From assembly GCA_035559315.1 (NCBI GenBank), contig DATMBJ010000033.1, positions 1 through 12,200 on the forward strand: a DNA stretch of 12,200 nucleotides, read 5' to 3'. The stretch comes from DATLZM01 sp035559315. Lineage in GTDB: Bacteria > Actinomycetota > UBA4738 > HRBIN12. The notes below the pieces were generated by a model that was given only the letters and a program-made list of their open reading frames with translations, did not search any database and had not been told where the DNA came from. This document shows positions 1 through 5,496 of this stretch, in pieces. The position numbers were made by a program, and so were the translations under genes. The first letter of the stretch is position 1, and each line of letters starts with the position of its first letter.

Positions 1-450
1 GTAGGTCCACTCCTCGAGCTTCTCCTTCTCGTGGGTGAGCTCCCGGATGTCGTGGACCGCGTACTCGAACTCCGGGCTCCAGAACAGCGCGTCGAACGGG
101 CAGACCTCCACGCAGATCCCGCAGTACATGCAGAGCGCGTAATCGATCGCGAACCGGTCGAGGACCTTGACCGACCGGGCCCGGCCGCCCGAGGCCGGCT
201 CGTGCGTCTCCTTGTGGGCGTCGATGTAGATGCACCAGTCGGGGCACTCGCGGGCGCACTTGTAGCAGACGGTGCAGTTCTCCTGCTTGAGCGCGATCAC
301 GCCGCGGCTCCGGGGCGGGAGCTTCGGCTTCACGTGGGGGTACTGCTGGGTGACCGCGGGCCGGAGCATCGTCTTCAGGGTCACCCCGAGCCCCTTGAGC
401 AGCCCGAGACCGGTCCCCCCCTCCGGCACCTCCCGACGGACCTCGGCCAT
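1..450 (-). CDS. nuoI: NADH-quinone oxidoreductase subunit I, second copy (partial, C-terminus cut by window edge)
   Basis: This is the peripheral-arm ferredoxin-like subunit that carries two [4Fe-4S] clusters (N6a/N6b) and passes electrons towards NuoB. The 150 residues visible contain two ligand sets: C59, C62, C65, C69 (CxxCxxCxxxCP) and C107, C110, C113, C117. An extra cysteine, C73, follows in a CPDWC context. The segment FAIDYALCMYCGICVEVCP and the following FDALFWSPEFEY are typical of the family. The ATG at 448-450 lies 9 bases after the nuoH stop and has a strong GGGGAGGGG ribosome site in those 9 bases (451-459), which fixes the start. The reading frame is open to base 1, so the gene continues outside the window. 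It differs clearly from the other nuoI at 9799-10296: different N-terminus, different spacer between the Cys motifs and no CIGCELC motif. The sequence type resembles second-cluster NuoI proteins of Actinomycetota, from memory. Confidence 0.95.
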   Translation of the reverse strand, partial: MAEVRREVPEGGTGLGLLKGLGVTLKTMLRPAVTQQYPHVKPKLPPRSRGVIALKQENCTVCYKCARECPDWCIYIDAHKETHEPASGGRARSVKVLDRFAIDYALCMYCGICVEVCPFDALFWSPEFEYAVHDIRELTHEKEKLEEWTY

Positions 451-459
451 CCCCTCCCC
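451..459 (-). promoter_or_regulatory. Ribosome binding site for the second nuoI
   Basis: GGGGAGGGG on the minus strand fills the nine bases between the nuoH stop codon and the nuoI ATG at 450. It supports that ATG as the start, although its spacing to the start codon is short. Confidence 0.6.
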
Positions 460-1464
460 CTAGACCGCGACCTTCACGACGCCCACGACCACGATCTGCA
501 GGAGCGCCAGCGGGATCAGCGCGAGCCACGAGAACCGCTGGAGCTGGTCCTCGCGCAGCCGCGGGTAGGTGGCCCGGAGCCAGATGATGAAGAAGGCCAG
601 GCCCCCGATCTTCGCCGCCATCCACAGCGGCTCGGGGATCGCGCCGAGGCCGGGGAGCGGCCGGAAGCCGCCGAGGTACAGCACCGACGCGATCGCCGAG
701 AGCACCACGATCCCCCCGTACTCCGCGAGCAGGAAGAACGCGAACTTGAGCCCGGTGTACTCCGTGTAGGCCCCGAAGATGATCTCGGAGTCCGCGATCG
801 GCATGTCGAACGGCGGCCGGGTCAGCTCCGCCAGCGATGCCACGAGGAAGATGAAGAACCCCACCGGCTGGGTGAGCACGAACCAGTGGCCGTCCTGGGC
901 CTGGGTGATGCCGATGAGCGAGAGGGTCCCGGCCTCCATCACGACCGCCGCCGCCGCGAGGACCAGGGGCAGCTCGTAGGCGATCAGCTGGGCCGCGGCC
1001 CGGAGCGCGCCGATCAACGAGAACTTGTTCGCCGAGGCCCACCCGGCCATCAGCACGCCGATCACCGAGACCGACGACATCGCCATCACGAAGAAGATCC
1101 CGAGGTCGAGGTCCTCCGCGAACAGCGTGTCGCTGAACGGGATGACCACGACCGTCGCGATGTAGGGGACCATCACGACCGCCGGGGCCAGCGAGAACAC
1201 CCATCGGTCGGCCGCCCGGGGCACGACGTCCTCCTTCTGCACGAACTTCACCCCGTCGGCGATCAGCTGCGCCCAGCCGTGGAACCGCCCCGCCTCCATG
1301 GGCCCCAGCCGGGCCTGCATGTGCGCGAGCACCTTGTGCTCCGCGTAGCCCACCCCCAGGGGGGCCACCAGGAAGAACCCGAGGACGACCGCGGCCTTGA
1401 GGACCAGCGCGAGCCACGGGTCCGGGGCCAGGGCGTCGAGGAAGGAGACCGCCTGCGCGATCAC
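460..1464 (-). CDS. nuoH: NADH-quinone oxidoreductase subunit H, second copy
   Basis: This 334-residue membrane subunit forms, with NuoB and NuoD, the quinone-binding chamber and links it to the proton channels. About eight hydrophobic segments are visible. Family motifs are E42-H-K-V followed by HMQARLGPMEAG (about 48-59), LIADGVKFVQKED (67-79), GWASANKFSLIGALRA (141-156) and the loop ELTRPPFDMPIADSEIIFGAYTEY (start and end residues 213-236; key residues E213, D225, E227, E235). The first glutamate of the usual PEAExE loop is isoleucine (I223) here, unlike the copy at 10293-11408, which has PEAESE. The start is GTG at 1462-1464, overlapping the nuoC stop as GTGA, with a perfect AGGAGG seven bases upstream inside nuoC. 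The stop is TAG at 460-462. The gene follows nuoC directly, where nuoD would normally lie. The length is standard for the core family without a C-terminal extension. Confidence 0.96.
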   Translation of the reverse strand: MIAQAVSFLDALAPDPWLALVLKAAVVLGFFLVAPLGVGYAEHKVLAHMQARLGPMEAGRFHGWAQLIADGVKFVQKEDVVPRAADRWVFSLAPAVVMVPYIATVVVIPFSDTLFAEDLDLGIFFVMAMSSVSVIGVLMAGWASANKFSLIGALRAAAQLIAYELPLVLAAAAVVMEAGTLSLIGITQAQDGHWFVLTQPVGFFIFLVASLAELTRPPFDMPIADSEIIFGAYTEYTGLKFAFFLLAEYGGIVVLSAIASVLYLGGFRPLPGLGAIPEPLWMAAKIGGLAFFIIWLRATYPRLREDQLQRFSWLALIPLALLQIVVVGVVKVAV

Positions 1465-1985
1465 TCCTCTTCCTCCTCCTCCCCCTCGACCGCGCCCGGC
1501 CAGGGCTTGGCCTCCCGGGTCATGAGGACGAAGTCCTTCCGGAGCGGGTGGCCCTCGAACTGCTCCGGGAGGAGCAGCGAGACCGGCTGCGGGTGCCCCT
1601 CGAACCGGATCCCGAACATCTCCATCGTCTCCCGCTCGTGCCAGTCGGCGGTGGGGAAGAGGTCCGAGATCGTCGGGCAGACCGGGTCGTCGGGCGGGAG
1701 CAGCACCTTGAGCCGGACGTTGTGCCGGTGGGTCGTCGAGTAGAGGTGGGTGACGACCTCGAGGCCGCGCTCCCGCAGGTCCACGCCGGTCGTGAAGTCG
1801 CAGTAGTCGCAGGCCAGGTCGGGCTCGTCGCGGAGGAAGGCCACGACCTCCCGGTACCGCTCGCGGGCCACGGTCGCCACGGCGTGCCCGTGCTGCTCCT
1901 CGAAGGCCACGACGTCGTCGCCGAACCGCGCGCGGAGACGCGCCTCGACCTCACCGGGAGCCAGCGGGCGCGGTGAGCTTGCCAC
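1461..1985 (-). CDS. nuoC: NADH-quinone oxidoreductase subunit C
   Basis: NuoC is the 30-kDa-type peripheral-arm subunit, without metal clusters, that packs against NuoB and NuoD near the quinone site. The family signature is clear: ERETMEMFGIRFEGHP at residues 117-132, followed by LLLPEQFEGHPLRKDF (about 137-152). The predicted protein is 174 residues with a GTG start at 1983-1985. It overlaps the end of nuoB by 35 bases. No NuoD domain is fused to it, so this is not a NuoCD protein. The C-terminus is an acidic run (EGEEEEEE, 167-174) encoded by GAG/GAA codons that also contain the ribosome site for the following nuoH. The end overlaps that gene by four bases. A slightly shorter N-terminus is possible because the region before residue 11 is not conserved. 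Confidence 0.95.
   Translation of the reverse strand: MASSPRPLAPGEVEARLRARFGDDVVAFEEQHGHAVATVARERYREVVAFLRDEPDLACDYCDFTTGVDLRERGLEVVTHLYSTTHRHNVRLKVLLPPDDPVCPTISDLFPTADWHERETMEMFGIRFEGHPQPVSLLLPEQFEGHPLRKDFVLMTREAKPWPGAVEGEEEEEE
1465..1487 (-). promoter_or_regulatory. Ribosome binding site for the second nuoH, encoded by the acidic NuoC tail
   Basis: The last Glu codons of nuoC (minus strand) form a purine repeat with a perfect AGGAGG at 1472-1477. It lies seven bases before the GTG start of nuoH at 1464. The same bases therefore encode a poly-Glu tail and a consensus Shine-Dalgarno site. A second AGGAGG frame is present at 1475-1480. This supports the GTG at 1464 as the true start and suggests translational coupling of nuoC and nuoH. 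Confidence 0.75.
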
Positions 1986-2460
1986 TCCACTTCTCCCTGA
2001 TGTCTTCCTTCGCGATCTTCTCCTGGAGGCGCACGATCCCGTGCAGGAGCGCCTCCGGGCGCGGCGGGCAGCCCGGCACGTACACGTCGACCGGGATGAT
2101 CTGGTCCACCCCCTTGGTCACGGAGTAGGAGTCCCAGTAGGGCCCGCCGCAGTTCGAGCACGAGCCGAACGAGATCACGTACTTGGGGTCCGGGATCTGG
2201 TCGTAGACCCGCTTGAGCGCCGGCGCCATCTTGTCGGTCACGGTGCCGGCCACCACCAGGAGGTCCGCCTGCCGCGGCCCGTGGGCGAAGGGGATCACGC
2301 CCAGCCGGATGAAGTCGTGCTTCGAGGTCGAGGTGGCGATCAGCTCGATCGCGCAGCAGGCGAGCCCGAAGTTCATCACCCAGAGCGAATAGCGCCGCCC
2401 CCAGTTCAGGATGAACTTCACCGGCTGGGGCAGCGGCAGCTGCTCGGTGATCAGACCCAT
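1951..2460 (-). CDS. nuoB: NADH-quinone oxidoreductase subunit B
   Basis: NuoB is the PSST-type subunit that holds the terminal [4Fe-4S] cluster N2, which donates electrons to quinone. The 169-residue protein has the expected ligands: tandem C35-C36 (FGLACCAIEL), C101 (FGSCSNCGG) and C131 (YVPGCPPRPEAL). An extra cysteine, C104, stands where many homologues have serine (ANSGG). The ATG at 2458-2460 lies ten bases inside the end of nuoA and is preceded by GGAAGGGGG (2468-2476) at seven bases. The frame stays open upstream, but the added residues are Arg/Gly-rich and antiparallel to nothing known, so the conserved start MGLITEQ is preferred. The gene overlaps nuoC by 35 bases. The sequence resembles the TSKHDFIRLGVIPF branch rather than the NuoB of the main streptomycete operon, as far as I recall these sequences. 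Confidence 0.97.
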   Translation of the reverse strand: MGLITEQLPLPQPVKFILNWGRRYSLWVMNFGLACCAIELIATSTSKHDFIRLGVIPFAHGPRQADLLVVAGTVTDKMAPALKRVYDQIPDPKYVISFGSCSNCGGPYWDSYSVTKGVDQIIPVDVYVPGCPPRPEALLHGIVRLQEKIAKEDIREKWSGKLTAPAGSR

Positions 2461-2816
2461 CGGAGGACCCCCTTCCGCCACGCGTAGAGGAGGCCGACGG
2501 CGAGGATCCCGATGAAGATGGCCATCTCCACCACCGCCGCCATCCCGAGCCCCTCGAAGACCGGCGCCCAGGGGAACAGGAACACCGCCTCCACGTCGAA
2601 GATCACGAACAGGAACCCGTACACGTAGTAGCGGATCTGGGTCTGGGACCATCCCTCGCCGACGGGGTCGATCCCGCACTCGTAGGTCGTGAGCTTGGCC
2701 GGGAGCGGCCGGCGGGGCGCGATGAGCTTCGCCGCGAGGAAGGCCACGGCGACCAGGCCCGCCCCGGCCGCGAGCACGGCGAGGACCGCCCCGTAGGACC
2801 AGTAGTACCGCTCCAC
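2451..2816 (-). CDS. nuoA: NADH-quinone oxidoreductase subunit A
   Basis: NuoA is a small three-helix membrane subunit at the junction of the membrane and peripheral arms. In the 121 residues, hydrophobic segments lie at about 8-32, 62-83 and 90-112. The loop after helix 1 carries YECGIDPVGEGW (45-56, with the conserved C47), and FDVEAVFLFPW (73-83) contains the conserved acidic pair D74 and E76. The start is GTG at 2814-2816. An in-frame TAG at 2823-2825 lies three codons upstream, so no earlier start is possible. The purine run AGGGGG (2819-2824) is very close, two bases before the GTG. This is the first gene of the left-hand cluster and follows the only sizeable intergenic gap, which carries a Rex-like operator. 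It is therefore the likely head of a separately regulated transcript. Confidence 0.96.
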   Translation of the reverse strand: MERYYWSYGAVLAVLAAGAGLVAVAFLAAKLIAPRRPLPAKLTTYECGIDPVGEGWSQTQIRYYVYGFLFVIFDVEAVFLFPWAPVFEGLGMAAVVEMAIFIGILAVGLLYAWRKGVLRWV

Positions 2817-2859
2817 GGCCCCCTACCCGATCACCCGCGCCCGGTCCGCGCGGCGCGCG

Positions 2860-2879
2860 CTTGTGAACGGTTTCTCAAG
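2860..2879 (-). promoter_or_regulatory. Candidate Rex operator upstream of nuoA
   Basis: The plus strand reads CTTGTGAA-CGGT-TTCTCAAG, an 8-bp inverted repeat with a 4-bp centre and one mismatched pair. It matches the Rex consensus TTGTGAA-N4-TTCACAA at all but one of the 14 defined bases, and the TGTGAAC half-site described for the Streptomyces operator is perfect. Rex is the NADH/NAD+-responsive repressor of Gram-positive bacteria, and nuo operons are among its known targets. The site ends 43 bases before the nuoA GTG and lies just downstream of a -10-like element, a position suited to repression. The match is seen directly; binding is inferred. Confidence 0.6.
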
Positions 2880-2889
2880 CACGGGCGGT

Positions 2890-2898
2890 ATCCTAGCA
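2890..2898 (-). promoter_or_regulatory. Possible extended -10 promoter element for nuoA
   Basis: The minus strand reads TGC-TAGGAT, a TGn extension plus a hexamer matching TATAAT at four of six positions. No convincing -35 hexamer is seen 16-18 bases upstream. If used, transcription would begin near 2883, placing the Rex-like repeat at the start of the transcript. This is a weak call that rests mainly on position and the lower GC content. Confidence 0.3.
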
Positions 2899-2975
2899 AC
2901 CCCCGCACGGCGCCCGGGCCTCGCGCGGCGCCGGGCCTCCGTGGGCTGCGCGCCCCCGCGGCGCCGCGCCCCCGC

Positions 2976-3995
2976 TCATCCCCCGCCCCGCGCGCCGCAC
3001 CGGATCGCGAGGAACTCCGCGAGCGAGAGCAGGGCGGCCCGCGCGGGCCCGTCGGGCAGGCGGGCGGCCAGGCCCTTGGCCCGGTCCACCTGCCGGGCCA
3101 CCGCTCGGCGGGCGTGCGCCAGGGACCCGTCGCTCCGCACGATCTCCAGGGCCCGGTCGAGCCGCTCGCCGGTGGGCGGGCCGTGCGCGAGGAGGCGGGC
3201 CAGCTCCTCGCGGCGCTCGCCGTGGCGGAGCGCGTGGAGCACGGGGAGCGTGTACACGCCCTCCCGCATGTCCACCCCCGGCTCCTTCCCCAGCTCGAGC
3301 TGGCTCGCGGTCACGTCCATGATGTCGTCCGAGAGCTGGAAGGCCAGGCCCAACGCCTCCCCGAAGGCCTCGAGGGTCTCGACGTGCTCGGGCGGGGCGT
3401 CCGACAGGAGCCCGCCGAGGCGGCAGGAGGTCGCGATCAGCGCCCCGGTCTTCCGCCGGATCACCTCCATGTACGCCTCCTCGGTCTGCTCGACGCGCCC
3501 GGAGGCCTCGACCTCGCGGATCTGCCCGTCGCAGAGCACGGCGATCGTCCGCGCCAGGATCCGGCACACCTCGGTCCCGAGCTCGGTCGAGATCTCGGAG
3601 GCCCGGGCGAAGAGGTAGTCGCCGGTGAGGATGGCCACGGTGTTGCTCCACCGGGCGTTGACCGAGGCGATCCCCCGCCTCGAGTCCGACTCGTCGATGA
3701 CGTCGTCGTGGTAGAGCGTGGCCAGGTGGACCAGCTCGATCGCGACCGACCCCGGGATCAGCCGGGGGTCGGCGGGGTCGCCGAAGTACCCCGAGAGCAG
3801 GACGAGCATCGGCCGGAAGCGCTTGCCGCCCGCCGCGAGCAGGTACCGGGAGGTCTCGGCGAGGAGGTCCGAGTCCGCCCGGACCGCCTTCTCCAGGGCC
3901 TCCTCCACCTGGTCGAGGCGGGCCCGGACCTCCGCCTCGAGCTGGGCGTCGGGCGCCTCGAGCCCCGGGATCACGCGGCGGCTCATGCTGGCCAC
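2976..3995 (-). CDS. Long-chain polyprenyl diphosphate synthase (all-trans type)
   Basis: This enzyme condenses isopentenyl diphosphate units onto an allylic primer to build the side chain of respiratory quinone. The 339 residues show the family landmarks: GGKRFRP at 56-62, first Asp-rich motif DDVID at 97-101 within LYHDDVID, R-R at 106-107, KTG at 182-184, second Asp-rich motif DDIMD at 223-227 (FQLSDDIMDV), and GKEPGVDMREGVYTLPVL beginning at 236. The small residue A92, five positions before the first Asp motif, is typical of enzymes making long chains; exact chain length cannot be read from sequence. The start could be GTG at 3993-3995 or ATG at 3984-3986, three codons later; neither has a strong ribosome site. 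The gene lies 40 bases after nuoN on the same strand and is probably co-transcribed with it, which suits a quinone role. Heptaprenyl, octaprenyl or nonaprenyl synthase (ispB/hepT-like) are possible specific names. Confidence 0.93.
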   Translation of the reverse strand: MASMSRRVIPGLEAPDAQLEAEVRARLDQVEEALEKAVRADSDLLAETSRYLLAAGGKRFRPMLVLLSGYFGDPADPRLIPGSVAIELVHLATLYHDDVIDESDSRRGIASVNARWSNTVAILTGDYLFARASEISTELGTEVCRILARTIAVLCDGQIREVEASGRVEQTEEAYMEVIRRKTGALIATSCRLGGLLSDAPPEHVETLEAFGEALGLAFQLSDDIMDVTASQLELGKEPGVDMREGVYTLPVLHALRHGERREELARLLAHGPPTGERLDRALEIVRSDGSLAHARRAVARQVDRAKGLAARLPDGPARAALLSLAEFLAIRCGARGGG

Positions 3996-4035
3996 CAGCC
4001 TACCGGCCGAGGGCGCCCCGGCACCATCCCGCGCC

Positions 4036-5496
4036 TCACCACCTGAGCACCGCCGCCCGCTCCAAGAGCCCCAGCACCAGCTGGGGGAACACCCCGAGGA
4101 CCAGCGTGACCAGGGCGGGGACCGCGACCGCGGCCCGCGGCCAGGGGGTGGGGTCGGGCTCCCACTCGCCCTCCGGCTCCCGCATGTACATGAGGACGAT
4201 CACCCGCAGGTAGAAGAAGGCCGCCACCACGGAGGCCAGGACGCCCACGGCCGCGAGCTCCCACTCCCCCGCCCGGACCGCGGCCAGGAACACCCCGACC
4301 TTCGCCACGAACCCGGCGGTCGGGGGGATCCCCGCGAGCGAGAGGAGGAACACCGACATGAGCCCCGCGAGCAGCGGGCTCCGCCGCCCGAGCCCCGCGT
4401 AGGCCCCGAGGTCGGTCCGCTCCTCCCCCCGGCCCGACACGAGCATCACGACCCCGAACGCGCCCAGGATCATCGCGGCGTAGGCCACGAGGTAGAAGAG
4501 GGCCGACCGGATGCCCACCTGGTCTGGGGCGACGAGGCCGGTCAGGACGAACCCGGCGTGGGCGATGCTCGAGTAGGCCAACATCCGCTTGACGTCGCTC
4601 TGGGCGATCGCGACCACGCCGCCCAGCACCACGGACGCCGCGGCCAGGGCCCAGACCACGGGCGTCCAGTCCCAGGCCAGCGGGGCCAGGCCGACGTCGA
4701 AGGCCCGGATCAGCGCGGCGAACGCGGCGACCTTGGTGGCCGCCGACATGAAGCCGGTGATCGGGGTGGGGGCGCCCTGGTACACGTCGGGCGTCCACAT
4801 GTGGAACGGGACCGCCGACACCTTGAAGCCGAACCCTACGGCGAGGAAGGCGGCGGCGGCGAGCGCGAGGCCCGGGGAGCCGGTCCGGCCGGCCAGGGCC
4901 CGGGCCAGCCCGCCGATCGAGGTGGTCCCCGAGGCCCCGTAGGCGAAGGCCACGCCGTAGAGGAAGAAGGCCGACGAGAACGCGCCCAGGAGGAAGTACT
5001 TCATCGCGGCCTCGCCCGCCGGCAGCCGGAACGTGAGGCCCGTGAGGACGTAGAGGGAGAGCGACAGCACCTCCAGCGCGAGGAACGTGACGAGGAGGTC
5101 GGCGGCGGCGGCGATCAGCGTCATCCCCGAGGTGGCGAACAGCAGCAACGCGTAGAGCTCCCCCGGGTCCTCGCCCGACCGCTCGAAGTAGTGGGTGGCG
5201 TACAGGGCCCCGACGGCCGCCACCGCCAGCAGGAGCAGGCGGGCCGCCACCGCGAACCGGTCGGCCGCCACCATGCCGCCGAGGACCGTGGCCGGGCCCT
5301 CCCGGCCCCAGAGCGCGAGCGAGGCCACGGCCGCCCCGGCCAGGCCGGCCAGCGCGATCCCGAGGAGCGCCCGCCGCGAGCGGGACGGCCGGACCGCGTC
5401 GAGCAGGAGCGCGGCGACCGCCGCCCCGACCAGCGCGAGCTCCGGCCCGATCGGCAGGAGGTCGAGCTCCGGCGTCGGCACGGCCTGGGCCGGCAC
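4036..5496 (-). CDS. nuoN: NADH-quinone oxidoreductase subunit N
   Basis: NuoN is one of three antiporter-like membrane subunits that translocate protons. The 486-residue protein is almost entirely hydrophobic, with about 14 helices expected. Key charged residues are present: E142 in FLALEVLSLSLYVL, K225 in GFGFKVSAVPFHMWTPD and K255 in SAATKVAAF. The proline-rich PDVYQGAPTP (236-245) is a family hallmark. The GTG start at 5494-5496 follows the nuoM stop TAG (5497-5499) without a gap. A GGGGAGGGG ribosome site at 5503-5511, inside nuoM, lies six bases away. The stop is TGA at 4036-4038. The length is normal for the family. It is the last Nuo gene of the right-hand cluster and is followed by the polyprenyl synthase. 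Confidence 0.97.
   Translation of the reverse strand: MPAQAVPTPELDLLPIGPELALVGAAVAALLLDAVRPSRSRRALLGIALAGLAGAAVASLALWGREGPATVLGGMVAADRFAVAARLLLLAVAAVGALYATHYFERSGEDPGELYALLLFATSGMTLIAAAADLLVTFLALEVLSLSLYVLTGLTFRLPAGEAAMKYFLLGAFSSAFFLYGVAFAYGASGTTSIGGLARALAGRTGSPGLALAAAAFLAVGFGFKVSAVPFHMWTPDVYQGAPTPITGFMSAATKVAAFAALIRAFDVGLAPLAWDWTPVVWALAAASVVLGGVVAIAQSDVKRMLAYSSIAHAGFVLTGLVAPDQVGIRSALFYLVAYAAMILGAFGVVMLVSGRGEERTDLGAYAGLGRRSPLLAGLMSVFLLSLAGIPPTAGFVAKVGVFLAAVRAGEWELAAVGVLASVVAAFFYLRVIVLMYMREPEGEWEPDPTPWPRAAVAVPALVTLVLGVFPQLVLGLLERAAVLRW

Larger units (their letters stand above)
2817..2975 (-). other. Intergenic region between the polyprenyl synthase and nuoA
   Basis: This 159-bp gap is the longest non-coding stretch in the window. 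On the minus strand it holds, in order, GC-rich palindromic DNA after the synthase stop: a perfect 12-bp palindrome CGCGGCGCCGCG at 2957-2968 and a 7-bp stem, 2908-2914 pairing with 2927-2933, with a 12-base loop. Then come an extended -10-like element and the Rex-like inverted repeat, and finally the nuoA ribosome site. There is no T-run after either hairpin, so an intrinsic terminator is not supported. The 2860-2898 segment is noticeably richer in A/T than the surrounding DNA. Confidence 0.6.

Noticed and set aside
31..1743. A 570-codon plus-strand open frame opposite nuoI, nuoH and nuoC
   Set aside because: Low-complexity Arg/Glu/His/Asp composition, no recognisable domain, and fully explained by the coding pattern of the opposite-strand genes.
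2461..2679. Possible 73-residue N-terminal extension of NuoB
   Set aside because: Arg/Gly-rich sequence in a shadow frame of nuoA; the ATG at 2460 has a good ribosome site and gives the normal NuoB length.
2899..2975. Intrinsic terminator after the polyprenyl synthase
   Set aside because: Stems exist, but no T-run follows on the transcribed strand.
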